Program-made: the position numbers and the translations under genes
From: an uncultured Gammaproteobacteria bacterium
GTDB taxonomy: Bacteria; Pseudomonadota; Gammaproteobacteria; Arenicellales; Poriferihabitantaceae
Reading direction: 5' to 3'
NCBI GenBank assembly: GCA_937992195.1
Contig: CALKKV010000003.1
Coordinates: 1-64,000, forward strand
DNA: 64,000 bases
Shown here: piece after piece, positions 1-7,916 of the stretch
Position numbering within the stretch: the stretch's first letter is position 1
Layout: each line of letters opens with the position of its first letter
Notes under the pieces: generated by a model
Databases searched by the model: none
What the model saw: the letters and a program-made list of their open reading frames with translations, nothing else
Told to the model about the DNA's origin: nothing

Positions 1-336
1 TGTAGCTTCTAAACTTAATGATTGGGAGGAAAGCGACCGTGCCTCCTAATTCTTCCCGATGCCCATTTAATGGCCTACTAACTCCTGAGCTGCGTCACTA
101 ACATATTGATTCTATTTCGCTTCTTCAGACGGTCAGTTTGCAAAGCGTCCGTTTAGAAAAAGTAAAGCGACCAATTTCTGAACAATATAGTAACTACGTC
201 AAGCTTGCAGCTTAAGCTATTGCAATAATTAATACTAAAAGTGCTAGCGTTTATCTATCTGGTCTGACTGCCCGTTGAGATTGAAAGACTGTCTAACTGA
301 AGTTTATATGGAATCAAAAAAATAACAGTCATTTCA
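1..336. other. Gene-free left edge
   Basis: I see no convincing coding frame in this stretch on either strand. Short stop-interrupted frames and a weak GGAGG/CCTCC hairpin near 26-46 are all that stand out. It may hold the end of a gene lying outside the window. Confidence 0.4.
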
Positions 337-981
337 CTACCTCTCAACAAATGCGAGTTTTATCCCAAGGCTAATCAGAATCGTTCCAAGACATCTATCT
401 AGCCATAGTCCTATTCGCTTGGAACTTCGGACACTTGAAGCAATTTTGTCACTAAGGAGAATTATTGGCGGTTCAACCACTACTGCCAGTATCACCACCA
501 AAAAGCCATGCAACAACAGTTGAAGTGATACCGGCCCGGCTCCCTCCACTACAAATTGTGGGAGAAAAGCAAGAAAGAAGATTGCTACTTTAGGGTTAAG
601 TAAAGACACAATGATACCCTGTTTAAAAGACTTCATTGCGGTGTCAGGGTGTACATTGGAACAACTATTGTCACCACCTAAAGGCGATCCGGTAGATCTG
701 ATTGCTTGAATGCCAAGATAGATTAAATAGGCAACCCCCGCCCATTTAATAATAGAAAACGCCATTGCAGATGTAGCGAGAACCAACGATAAGCCGAATG
801 CTGCAAAAAGAGCATGGCAAGCGGCACCGAACCATATGCCGAACATTGCTGCAAAACCTGAGTATTTTCCGCCTCGGATCGTCTGGCCAATTATAAAAGC
901 CATATCTGGGCCAGGAGATGCGTGTAAAAGCAATGTTGCTAGTATGAATGTATTCCAGTGCAGTAGATCGTATTGAAACAT
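337..981 (-). CDS. LysE/RhtB-family amino-acid exporter
   Basis: Inner-membrane efflux protein of the LysE/RhtB translocator family, which exports amino acids or their analogues; the substrate here is unknown. The family signature ASPGPD lies near residue 21 and is followed by about six hydrophobic segments and a conserved G-F-A-A-M-F-G-I-W-F-G stretch. Length (~214 aa) is normal for the family. I start at the ATG at 981, because family members begin about 20 residues before the PGPD motif. A TTG at 1026 would add 15 residues and has no better ribosome site. It stands alone, with no regulator recognisable next to it. Confidence 0.85.
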   Translation of the reverse strand: MFQYDLLHWNTFILATLLLHASPGPDMAFIIGQTIRGGKYSGFAAMFGIWFGAACHALFAAFGLSLVLATSAMAFSIIKWAGVAYLIYLGIQAIRSTGSPLGGDNSCSNVHPDTAMKSFKQGIIVSLLNPKVAIFFLAFLPQFVVEGAGPVSLQLLLHGFLVVILAVVVEPPIILLSDKIASSVRSSKRIGLWLDRCLGTILISLGIKLAFVER

Positions 982-1195
982 AATTATTGCGTACCAATTT
1001 GTGAAGGTCAGTTTTTTAACGAACAAACAACTCTACTTACATTTCTATCGCCGAAGGTCGTCATTGTTTGCCTCCGAATCACCGTAAAAACTGTTTTGCC
1101 GCAGTTTCAGATTGTCATTAGGCGCGATTTACCCAGCAAGTCCAGTTAGTAAACAGTAGCAGTATTTACTTGGGTTTTCTCACATTTCGATCTCC

Positions 1196-1435
1196 CTAGA
1201 AAAATGAGTAGTGATACCCATCCGCGAAATTCTCGAATTTACTCGTGCATATAAATCCATTTCTCCCATAAAACCCCTTTGCTTGAAATAACATTGTACT
1301 AGCCTCAGTTCCAGCACATCCAATGGATTTTGATACTATTCCATTTTCCTCAGCAATCGTTTTGACGTCAGGTGCAAACCGATTGAGCAACAACATCAGT
1401 TCGAGATTCCAATTAGCGTCGGGGTATTCCTTCAA
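1196..1435 (-). pseudogene. GNAT acetyltransferase C-terminal remnant
   Basis: A 79-codon frame whose second half resembles the C-terminus of GNAT N-acetyltransferases: the run FQAKGFYGRNGF matches the usual FQA.xFYxKxGF strand, and FENFADGYHYSFF matches the terminal xLExxPxGxxxxFxxK. The acetyl-CoA binding R/Q-x-x-G-x-G/A segment is missing and the first ~30 residues do not look like a GNAT. I read it as a decayed fragment rather than a working gene. The alternative is a small unrelated hypothetical protein. Confidence 0.4.
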
Positions 1436-1534
1436 TAAATCGAGTCATAAATCAATCCAGTTGATTAACTGATTCAACTATAAATGTTGCGGGGGTTTCA
1501 CAGAGCCTGCGTCTTCTACAGTCAGGTTGAATCG

Positions 1535-1565
1535 AAACCTGGATTTTAACTATCAGACCAGGTTT
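1535..1565 (-). terminator. Hairpin downstream of bfr
   Basis: A perfect 8-bp inverted repeat, AAACCTGG at 1535-1542 and CCAGGTTT at 1558-1565, lies just past the bfr stop codon. There is no clear T-tract, so it may be a Rho-dependent or mRNA-stabilising hairpin. Confidence 0.4.
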
Positions 1566-1578
1566 GGGCACATGCCTT

Positions 1579-2058
1579 TTAACTGCAGGGTTTCTGCATT
1601 TTTTCAGCGAGATAGTTTTCGACTCCCATTTTGTCGATTAGACCAATTTGGGTTTCCAGCCAGTCAACGTGTTCTTCTTCACTTTCGAGAATGTCGCCAA
1701 GTAAGTCTCTGCTGACAAAGTCACGAGCAGATTCACACAGCGCGATACCATCACGTAAATCAGGGATCGCGTCGAGTTCAACCGCCATATCGCTCTTAAA
1801 TATTTCTTCTGTATTTTGACCAATACGCAATTTCCCGAGGTCTTGCAGATTCGGTAAACCTTCCAGAAAAAGAATGCGTTCGACCAGCATGTCCGCATGT
1901 TTCATTTCATCGATCGATTCTTCATATTCATGGTCCGCTAATTCCTTTAGACCCCAATCCTTCAGCATTCTAGCGTGAAGAAAATACTGATTGATTGCTA
2001 CAAGTTCATTGCCAAGAACTTTGTTCAAGGCAGCGATCACTTTTTTGTCGCCTTTCAT
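1579..2058 (-). CDS. bfr: Bacterioferritin
   Basis: Haem-containing ferritin that oxidises Fe(II) and stores it as a ferric mineral inside a 24-mer shell. At 159 aa it is full length. All ferroxidase ligands can be read: E18, Y25, E51, H54, E94, E127 and H130. Met52, next to E51, is the expected haem-axial ligand, so this is the haem-binding, catalytically intact type. It lies downstream of bfd on the same strand with a 190-bp gap, the usual storage/mobilisation pair. A Fur-box-like site precedes bfd. Confidence 0.97.
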   Translation of the reverse strand: MKGDKKVIAALNKVLGNELVAINQYFLHARMLKDWGLKELADHEYEESIDEMKHADMLVERILFLEGLPNLQDLGKLRIGQNTEEIFKSDMAVELDAIPDLRDGIALCESARDFVSRDLLGDILESEEEHVDWLETQIGLIDKMGVENYLAEKMQKPCS

Positions 2059-2248
2059 TTGTTACTCCAAGATTAAATCGTTACGTATGGGTTAACTGTC
2101 TGAGTTGAACTCAAACTCGGCGGGAGTTTAACGTAAACAAAAAATCAATGAAGAAATGCAAATCAGACTGATTGTTATCTTTATTGCATAGGCTAACGTA
2201 AAGTTTATTTCACTCCAGAAAGTGGAAAAAACTATCCTGTCTCAGCGA

Positions 2249-2467
2249 CTAGGACTGAGAGGGTTTGTGGTTTAGGGGGATTGGAACAAAAGAGGCTGGA
2301 GCCGCAATCGTGGATGCTGCGATCATTTTTGTGGCATAAGTTTCACACTTACCACACTGGCTCCCAACACCGAGCTCGCTACGAAGGCATTTCATGCTGC
2401 ACGCACCCTGATTGATCGCTTCCTGGATCTCCGTATCGGTAATGGCATTGCAGATGCAGACGTACAT
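2249..2467 (-). CDS. bfd: Bacterioferritin-associated ferredoxin Bfd
   Basis: Small [2Fe-2S] protein that reduces the haem of bacterioferritin so that stored iron can be released. Its 72 aa contain the BFD-like cysteine pattern: C4-x-C6 near the N-terminus (YVCICNAIT) and C38-x-x-C41 (SQCGKC). Two further cysteines (C23, C27) are not part of the canonical cluster. The Ala/Pro-rich tail after residue ~50 is poorly conserved in the family. It lies upstream of bfr and is divergent from the gene at 2676. The intervening AT-rich region carries Fur-box-like sequence, in keeping with iron-starvation induction. Confidence 0.93.
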   Translation of the reverse strand: MYVCICNAITDTEIQEAINQGACSMKCLRSELGVGSQCGKCETYATKMIAASTIAAPASFVPIPLNHKPSQS

Positions 2468-2523
2468 GGTTGCTCGAGTTATTTCTCAATGAAGTTTTTG
2501 TGAATCTGGCTAAATATTAATGC

Positions 2524-2543
2524 TAATGAGAATTATTGTCAAT
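2524..2543. promoter_or_regulatory. Fur-box-like site upstream of bfd
   Basis: AATGAGAATTATTGTCAATT resembles half-overlapping Fur hexamers (NAT(A/T)AT type). It lies about 60 bp upstream of the bfd start and 130 bp upstream of the gene at 2676, so it could control both. The call is by eye. Confidence 0.6.
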
Positions 2544-2598
2544 TAAAAACATGATTGATTCCCGTTAACTCTTGATTTGCGAATTATTGCGTAAATTA

Positions 2599-2632
2599 AA
2601 TAATAATTATTAACAAATAAGAATAATTAGCA
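2599..2632. promoter_or_regulatory. Second Fur-box-like AT-rich site
   Basis: The run around AATAATTATTAACAAATAAG followed by AATAATTAGC has several overlapping NATWAT hexamers. It sits 45-75 bp before the 2676 gene and probably overlaps its promoter. It is AT-rich enough that a chance match is possible. Confidence 0.4.
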
Positions 2633-2675
2633 TATAGTAGCTATCTCTTTAATCTTTTACCGATAGTTATTTGAT

Positions 2676-3365
2676 ATGAACGGGACAAGCCCACTGAAAC
2701 TAATTAGCGACCCGCAAACGCGCAACCAGATAGCTTTTCAATATGAAAAAGCGCGAGATAAATCACCAAGTATGTTGAGTCGGCTCTTCACTCGGGCACA
2801 GAGATCAATCCTGTGCAGTGAGCCGGAATTCATTAGGAATCAAATGATAGATGTGCAGGTCAACAACATGTTGCCGATGGAAGCGGAAACCGGGGCTTTG
2901 GTATACATGCTGGCACGAACGCGATTTGCCAAATATGCGGTTGATTTTGGCAGTCCGTTTAATGTCTCCGCTCTTTGGTTAGCAGCCGCAGTAAAAGACA
3001 ACGGTGGCGGCAGAGTAATTACATCAATGGATGCACCACTAAAAACTTATGAGGCGAATCAAATCGCGCGTTCAGCCGGTCTCGGTTCAATATTAAAAAC
3101 TGTGGAAGGGTCGCCGCTGAACAACCTCAAGGAGTCTCAGTCGGGAATCAACTTCGTCCTATGTGACAGTGCAACAAAGTTGACTGAAGAATCGATGCAA
3201 TCAGTGATTCCGAAACTGGCACCTGGCGCGGTATTGTTTACCAACAAAGTGCAAAAATTTAACTCAAATATTGATAGTTATTTCCGTTTACTTGGTGAAA
3301 ATAACTTTTGCTCTCACGCGATTCCTTCCAGGTATGGTGCGCATATATCTATATGGCAGGGCTAA
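2676..3365 (+). CDS. Class I O-methyltransferase-like protein
   Basis: A 229-aa protein resembling SAM-dependent O-methyltransferases of the CCoAOMT/Methyltransf_24 type. Residues ~83-110 form a Rossmann motif I region (AVDFGSPFNVSALWLAAA), followed by an acidic strand-2 end (SMDAPLKTYEANQIARSAGL, the usual place for SAM ribose contacts) and a strand-4 motif VLCDSA. The glycine-rich loop is degenerate (FGSPFN rather than E-x-G-x-G-x-G), so SAM binding is likely but not certain. It is divergent from bfd and preceded by Fur-box-like sequence, so it may be an iron-responsive gene. The substrate is unknown. Confidence 0.6.
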   Translation: MNGTSPLKLISDPQTRNQIAFQYEKARDKSPSMLSRLFTRAQRSILCSEPEFIRNQMIDVQVNNMLPMEAETGALVYMLARTRFAKYAVDFGSPFNVSALWLAAAVKDNGGGRVITSMDAPLKTYEANQIARSAGLGSILKTVEGSPLNNLKESQSGINFVLCDSATKLTEESMQSVIPKLAPGAVLFTNKVQKFNSNIDSYFRLLGENNFCSHAIPSRYGAHISIWQG

Positions 3366-3369
3366 AAAA

Positions 3370-3396
3370 GAACTATTTTCGACGCTTTTATAGTTC
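3370..3396 (+). terminator. Weak hairpin after the methyltransferase-like gene
   Basis: Stem GAACTAT (3370-3376) pairs with ATAGTTC (3390-3396), a few bases after the stop at 3365. An A-run precedes it and no T-tract follows, so termination is only possible. Confidence 0.3.
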
Positions 3397-3489
3397 AAAA
3401 CGTGAGTAAATAGCGCTTTCCCTAACTTTCTTTAGGTGAGTGAGGTTTACAGTTGTGCGGATCCTTGCAGTAATTTCAGAGAAATTATT

Positions 3490-3909
3490 TCAAGACTTCT
3501 TTAATTTCTTTACGTAAAGCACTAACGAGTGATCGACCAGCTCGTAGCCATGTTCTTTGGCAATTTTATTTTGTCTTTTTTCGATGACATCATCTGTGAA
3601 TTCGATGACTTCACCTGAATCCATGCAAACCATATGATCATGGTGATCACCTTTTGCAAGCTCAAAAACTGAATGGCCTGTTTCGAAGTTATGGCGCGTC
3701 ACTAAACCGGCAGTCTCGAATTGAGTTAAGACCCGATAAACCGTTGCCAGGCCGACATCATCTCCCGACTCCAGAAGTGCTTTATAGACATCTTCAGCAC
3801 TCAGATGTTGAGAACTGTCGTCAGTTGTTTCGAGAATACGGAGGATTTTTACCCGTGGTAGTGTGACTTTAAGACCGACATTTCTGAGCTCTTGATTTTC
3901 TTCAAACAT
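3490..3909 (-). CDS. fur: Ferric uptake regulator Fur
   Basis: Fe(II)-responsive dimeric repressor of iron-acquisition genes. It has an N-terminal winged helix (to ~residue 82, including GLATVYRVLTQFE) and a C-terminal metal/dimerisation domain with the HHDH motif. The single cysteine in VCMDSGEVIEF and the short lysine-rich end match the Pseudomonas-type Fur, which lacks the CxxC zinc knuckle of E. coli Fur. At 139 aa it is full length. It is divergent from the iron-transport operon starting at 4277, and the 366-bp gap between them carries a Fur-box-like site. Confidence 0.95.
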   Translation of the reverse strand: MFEENQELRNVGLKVTLPRVKILRILETTDDSSQHLSAEDVYKALLESGDDVGLATVYRVLTQFETAGLVTRHNFETGHSVFELAKGDHHDHMVCMDSGEVIEFTDDVIEKRQNKIAKEHGYELVDHSLVLYVKKLKKS

Positions 3910-4276
3910 AGTATGGTTAGTAGGTAAGTGGTATTCAATTAAGCCGGTCTCGGCCTGCGCTATATTTTATCAGGATTCAGGTGTTACTTCGCAGAATTAA
4001 CAATATATTGTGAGCAATATTGTGTTGGCGTGTCACATTTCTCTGATGAGTGGCGGCAATTTTTAGTGAATTAGAGAGAGGCTTTTTGTCTAGCGCTTCC
4101 TTATTCTGTGCGGTATCAGAACCCATAAAAACTAGTAGCGTAAGTATTATTTGTCATAACCGGCAGAAAACGCAGGAATTATAGTGAAAATAACTTGTAA
4201 TAAGAATTATTATTATTTACATTCCCACTTACAATAGCAATCACAGTTATATTAATCGTAACGACCCAATTTTAAA
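3910..4276. other. Fur / iron-operon divergent intergenic region
   Basis: No gene is seen in this 367-bp gap. It must contain the fur promoter (minus) and the promoter of the iron operon (plus). The only recognisable signal is the AT-rich Fur-box-like tract at 4197-4219. Confidence 0.6.
4197..4219. promoter_or_regulatory. Fur-box-like operator of the iron-uptake operon
   Basis: The tract containing AATAAGAATTATTATTATTT has three or more overlapping NATWAT-type hexamers, 58-80 bp upstream of the DUF4856 gene start. It is the expected place for Fur repression of the five-gene operon. Confidence 0.65.
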
Positions 4277-5671
4277 ATGAAACGACAACAATTAATCCTT
4301 GCAATCACCGCGCTCTCGCTAACTTTTGGGGCGTCTGCTGCTGAGAATGTTTATGGGCCTTTCCCGATAACTGTCAAGGGATATAGTGGCGATAAAACAG
4401 ATTCCACATCCTATACCGGCCAGGTGGCCCGGCAAGTTTTGCATACCTCATTGAAGAAACTTGCCGCAAAAGGAGATGGTAGCAATGCTGATGCTGTCAG
4501 GGCAGATATGATGGCTTACTACTCCGGTAAAGATGCCGGTCGCGCTATTGTTGATCCAAAAACGAAAGATAGTTTTATCGTTGAGCAAACAGATGTCGAC
4601 CAATTGTCCAAAGGAAAGGATCTGCGTGGAAAAACTTATAAAGGAATTATCAGCGGCTGGCCGGGTAACATGACAGGGCAAGAAGTTATCGATTTTATGA
4701 TTGAAAAAGCTGCTGCTTCAAAATCCGGTTTCGATCCGTTAACAGGGTTTAACTATCCTCAGCTTATTTCCAAGTTTGCCATGGGCGCTGTTTTCTATAA
4801 TCAGGCGGTGGATAATTATCTTGATGAAGGGCTAACGGCAGATAACAAACCAAACAATGCGGCATACAAAGAAGGCGCGCACTACACCGGTAAAGAGCAT
4901 GTCTGGGATGAAGCGTTCGGTTACTTTGGCGCCCCGGTTCATGCAATGTCGTTAGATGCTAAGCAGGCCTATAACATTGCGAAGAAAAAAGACCTTTCCG
5001 TTGCTGACTACAATAAAGACGGCAAAATTGATCTGGTTAAAGAGATGACTTTTGGTCACGCATATTATGCCGCGGATGCGGACAAAAGTGGAACTGACTA
5101 TTTGCATACCATTACCAAGGCGTTTATAGACGGAAGAAAACTGATCAGTAGCGCGAATGGAGAGTTGTTAAGTGATGCGCAGCGAAATGAATTAATGGCT
5201 CATGCGTCTACAATCAAAGTCAACTGGGAAAAAGTGATTGCTGAGGCTACTTTTAAGTATGCTGGATCAGTTTATAAAGATATTCAAAAGCTCAACGTAA
5301 TCGTTGAATCTGGTGGTGATGCTAACGAAGCGTTTAACGACTATGCGAAACACTGGGGGGAAATGAAAGGTTTCGCCATGGCATTAGAAGCGGGTGGAAA
5401 GAATCTCGGAGAAACGGATGCAAAGCTTAATCGTCTTATTGGTTTTGGTCCTGCATTGCTCGGTGGCGGTCAGGTAACATCAATCGATAGTGATGGAAAT
5501 TATGTTGTGGGCGGTGATATGGATATGGGTAACTATTCGGTTCATATGATTAAACTCCAGAAATTGTTAGCAGATGCTTATGACCTCAAGGCTTTGAAAA
5601 ATGACGCAACGGCTGAACTTGCTGGGTTGGTTGAGTCTCTAGGTGAAAGCGCGTCTGCTGAAAACGATTAA
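4277..5671 (+). CDS. DUF4856-family secreted protein, iron-operon leader
   Basis: A 464-aa exported protein with a Sec signal peptide (residues 1-21, cleavage after GASA). The sequence matches my memory of DUF4856: a YTGQVARQ segment near the start, KFAMGAVFYNQAV at about 165, and HVWDEAFGYFGAP at about 210. DYNKDGKIDLVKE near residue 245 is an EF-hand-like calcium-loop sequence. Imelysin-like and DUF4856 proteins often sit with iron-uptake genes, and here the gene heads an operon ending in an Fe(III) ABC transporter behind a Fur-box-like site. A role in periplasmic or surface iron capture is inferred from context only. Confidence 0.75.
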   Translation: MKRQQLILAITALSLTFGASAAENVYGPFPITVKGYSGDKTDSTSYTGQVARQVLHTSLKKLAAKGDGSNADAVRADMMAYYSGKDAGRAIVDPKTKDSFIVEQTDVDQLSKGKDLRGKTYKGIISGWPGNMTGQEVIDFMIEKAAASKSGFDPLTGFNYPQLISKFAMGAVFYNQAVDNYLDEGLTADNKPNNAAYKEGAHYTGKEHVWDEAFGYFGAPVHAMSLDAKQAYNIAKKKDLSVADYNKDGKIDLVKEMTFGHAYYAADADKSGTDYLHTITKAFIDGRKLISSANGELLSDAQRNELMAHASTIKVNWEKVIAEATFKYAGSVYKDIQKLNVIVESGGDANEAFNDYAKHWGEMKGFAMALEAGGKNLGETDAKLNRLIGFGPALLGGGQVTSIDSDGNYVVGGDMDMGNYSVHMIKLQKLLADAYDLKALKNDATAELAGLVESLGESASAEND

Positions 5672-5692
5672 GTCATTTTAGGGGTTTAGATC

Positions 5693-6676
5693 ATGATTTG
5701 GGAAATGACCGTTCAGTGGTTTGTCGACCAGTGGGCGGTCAATTTTTTGGATCCGGATAAAAGACTGTTCTGGGGATATCTACTTTCGGCGCTGGTTATT
5801 GCGTTAGTATGGCTGGTTGTGATTCAGCGCCAGCATCCTCGCGCGGGATTAAAGGCACTGTTTTCGAAATCTGTTTGGTGTTCTAAAAGTGCGCGTGCGG
5901 ACTATTTAATCTTTACGCTAAACTCAATATTAATGAGCGCTGTTGTGCCGCGGCTGCTCGGTAGTGCAGCAGTCGCCTACCTGCTTTTTGAATTATTGCA
6001 TGATGCATTTGGCGGTCGTGCAATGATTGCCCATGAGATGCCAAGCTGGGTGATTGCAGCCAGCTTTACTTTCACCTTCTTTTTGCTGGATGACTTGATG
6101 CGATACGTTGTCCACCGGATGATGCATCACATTCCCTTTCTATGGGCATTTCATAAGGTTCACCATAGTGCAACATCTCTAAACCCGCTTACCGTCTTAC
6201 GAACGCATCCGGTGGAAGGCGTGATTTTTGTTTTACGGGGAGCTATCGTTCAAGGATTCTGTATTGCGACATTTGTGTTCTTTTTTGGCAGTGGCGTTAG
6301 CTTGCTTATGATTATGGGAGCCAACGTATTTAAGTTTAGCTTTAATGCACTAGGTTCTAACCTTCGCCATAGTGAAATTCCAATTCAGTACTGGCCTTGG
6401 CTCGAAAAACTATTTTTGTCTCCTGCACAACATCAAATTCACCATTCCATTGATCCGCGTCACTACGATAAAAATTTTGGCGTAACCCTGGCAGTTTGGG
6501 ATGTGTTGTTTTGGTCTCATTGCCACTCAGAGAGTAATCAGAAATTGAAATATGGTGTATATAGTCAAACGTCACAATTTCAAAACAAACATTCGATTGT
6601 TTCACTTTACATTGATCCACTACGGGAAGCGTTCAGTATCTTACTTCGACGAAAAACTCGTCAAACTTCCATTTAG
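5693..6676 (+). CDS. Sterol desaturase/fatty-acid hydroxylase family membrane protein
   Basis: A 327-aa integral membrane diiron oxygenase-like protein. The histidine clusters of the family are present: HRMMHH and HKVHHS in the middle and HQIHHS near residue 248, between hydrophobic segments. The reaction is unknown; relatives hydroxylate or desaturate lipids, sterols or carotenoids. It lies 21 bp after the DUF4856 gene and before fbpA, so it is probably co-transcribed with iron-uptake genes and Fur-controlled. That is an odd setting for a lipid-modifying enzyme. Confidence 0.85.
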   Translation: MIWEMTVQWFVDQWAVNFLDPDKRLFWGYLLSALVIALVWLVVIQRQHPRAGLKALFSKSVWCSKSARADYLIFTLNSILMSAVVPRLLGSAAVAYLLFELLHDAFGGRAMIAHEMPSWVIAASFTFTFFLLDDLMRYVVHRMMHHIPFLWAFHKVHHSATSLNPLTVLRTHPVEGVIFVLRGAIVQGFCIATFVFFFGSGVSLLMIMGANVFKFSFNALGSNLRHSEIPIQYWPWLEKLFLSPAQHQIHHSIDPRHYDKNFGVTLAVWDVLFWSHCHSESNQKLKYGVYSQTSQFQNKHSIVSLYIDPLREAFSILLRRKTRQTSI

Positions 6677-6726
6677 ATCGGAACTACAGAATTGCTATAA
6701 AAATAGTGCTAAATAGAAACCTACCA

Positions 6727-7758
6727 ATGAAAAAAAATCGACCTTATCTTTGTTTTTTAATCGCATTAATTTTCTCCTGTAACAGCTTCGTGGCCTTCGC
6801 AGAAGATTCGGTGGTGAATATATACTCTGCGCGTAAAGAGGCTTTGATACTACCGTTGCTCGAACGATTTCAGAAAGAAACAGGGATCGACTTTCAACTT
6901 GTTACTGGAAAGGCGGACGGTCTGTTAAAGCGAATAGAGATTGAAGGTGAAGCAACGCCGGCGGATATTTTTATAACCGTCGATGCAGGTAGACTGCAGC
7001 GGGCGAAATCTGCAGATATTCTTCAGCCTGTAGAGAGTGATGTGCTGAATAACACAATACCTTCGCACCTGCGGGATAAAGATAATCTGTGGTTTGGACT
7101 GTCACGTCGAGCCCGGGTCATTTTTTATGCCAAGGACCGGGTAACGCCTGCAGAACTCTCTACCTATGAAGGGTTGGCTGATAAAAACTGGCGTGGCAGG
7201 TTATGTATTCGATCATCAAGCAATGTGTATAACCAGTCCCTGGTCGCTTCAATGATCGAGCATATTGGCGCTGAGAAAACAGAAGAATGGGCAAGAGGGC
7301 TGGTTGCAAATTTCGCACGAAAGCCCGGTGGTGGAGATACCAACCAACTGCAAGCGATCGGTGCTGGAGAATGCGATATTACCGTGGTGAACAGCTATTA
7401 CTTTGGGCGTCTGATTAATAGCGACGATCCAAAAGAGGTGGCGACCGCAGAGAAGATCGGAATTTTCTGGCCTAATCAAGATGGTAGAGGTGCCCATGTC
7501 AACGTAAGTGGGGCTGGTGTGACCAAACATGCGAAACACCCTGACGCTGCAAAGAAATTGCTTGAGTTTCTGGTTAAGCCGGAATCACAAAGTTGGTATG
7601 CCGAGGTTAACAATGAATATCCGGTTGTTGCCGATGCCGCTATCCCTGAAACTTTACGTACGTTTGGTGATTTCAAAGCGGATGACCTGGATTTGACCTT
7701 GCTTGGAGAAAAGAATAGGGCGGCCTTACAGCTGATGGATCGCGCAGGCTGGCAGTAG
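6727..7758 (+). CDS. fbpA: Fe(III) ABC transporter, periplasmic binding protein
   Basis: Periplasmic ferric-iron binding protein of the FbpA/FutA family that delivers Fe(III) to the FbpB-type permease. The start at 6727 (MKKNRPY) gives a Sec signal peptide ending near FVAFA; a GTG at 6706 would add seven residues. After the signal the sequence VVNIYSARKEALILPLLERF is typical of the family. The adjacent tyrosines in NSYYFGR are the expected iron ligands. The order SBP, permease, ATPase is standard. A hairpin follows before the permease gene. Confidence 0.92.
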   Translation: MKKNRPYLCFLIALIFSCNSFVAFAEDSVVNIYSARKEALILPLLERFQKETGIDFQLVTGKADGLLKRIEIEGEATPADIFITVDAGRLQRAKSADILQPVESDVLNNTIPSHLRDKDNLWFGLSRRARVIFYAKDRVTPAELSTYEGLADKNWRGRLCIRSSSNVYNQSLVASMIEHIGAEKTEEWARGLVANFARKPGGGDTNQLQAIGAGECDITVVNSYYFGRLINSDDPKEVATAEKIGIFWPNQDGRGAHVNVSGAGVTKHAKHPDAAKKLLEFLVKPESQSWYAEVNNEYPVVADAAIPETLRTFGDFKADDLDLTLLGEKNRAALQLMDRAGWQ

Positions 7759-7870
7759 TGCAAATGCATTGAGGCATGGGCATAATGCGTGCCAACCTTG
7801 AGCGTGATTGCGATGATGTTTTGGCAACTTGATGAACTACCTGGAGCAGCAAGATTCCGGATCGAACCTG

Positions 7871-7890
7871 ACAACCTGATTCCAGGTTGT
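7871..7890 (+). other. Intercistronic hairpin between fbpA and fbpB
   Basis: Perfect 8-bp stem ACAACCTG (7871-7878), loop ATTC, CAGGTTGT (7883-7890). No T-tract follows. It lies in the 158-bp gap between binding protein and permease and could stabilise the 3' end of the binding-protein mRNA, lowering downstream expression. Confidence 0.5.
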
Positions 7891-7916
7891 TCACATGGCG
7901 CGGCGTCTCTACAAGG

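Noticed and set aside
1-336. Possible integron attC or phage attachment site at the left edge
   Set aside because: Hairpins are short and no core sites or integrase are visible.
4986-5060. EF-hand-like loop in the DUF4856 gene as a separate calmodulin-type domain
   Set aside because: Only a single DYNKDGKID loop; not enough for a paired EF-hand domain.
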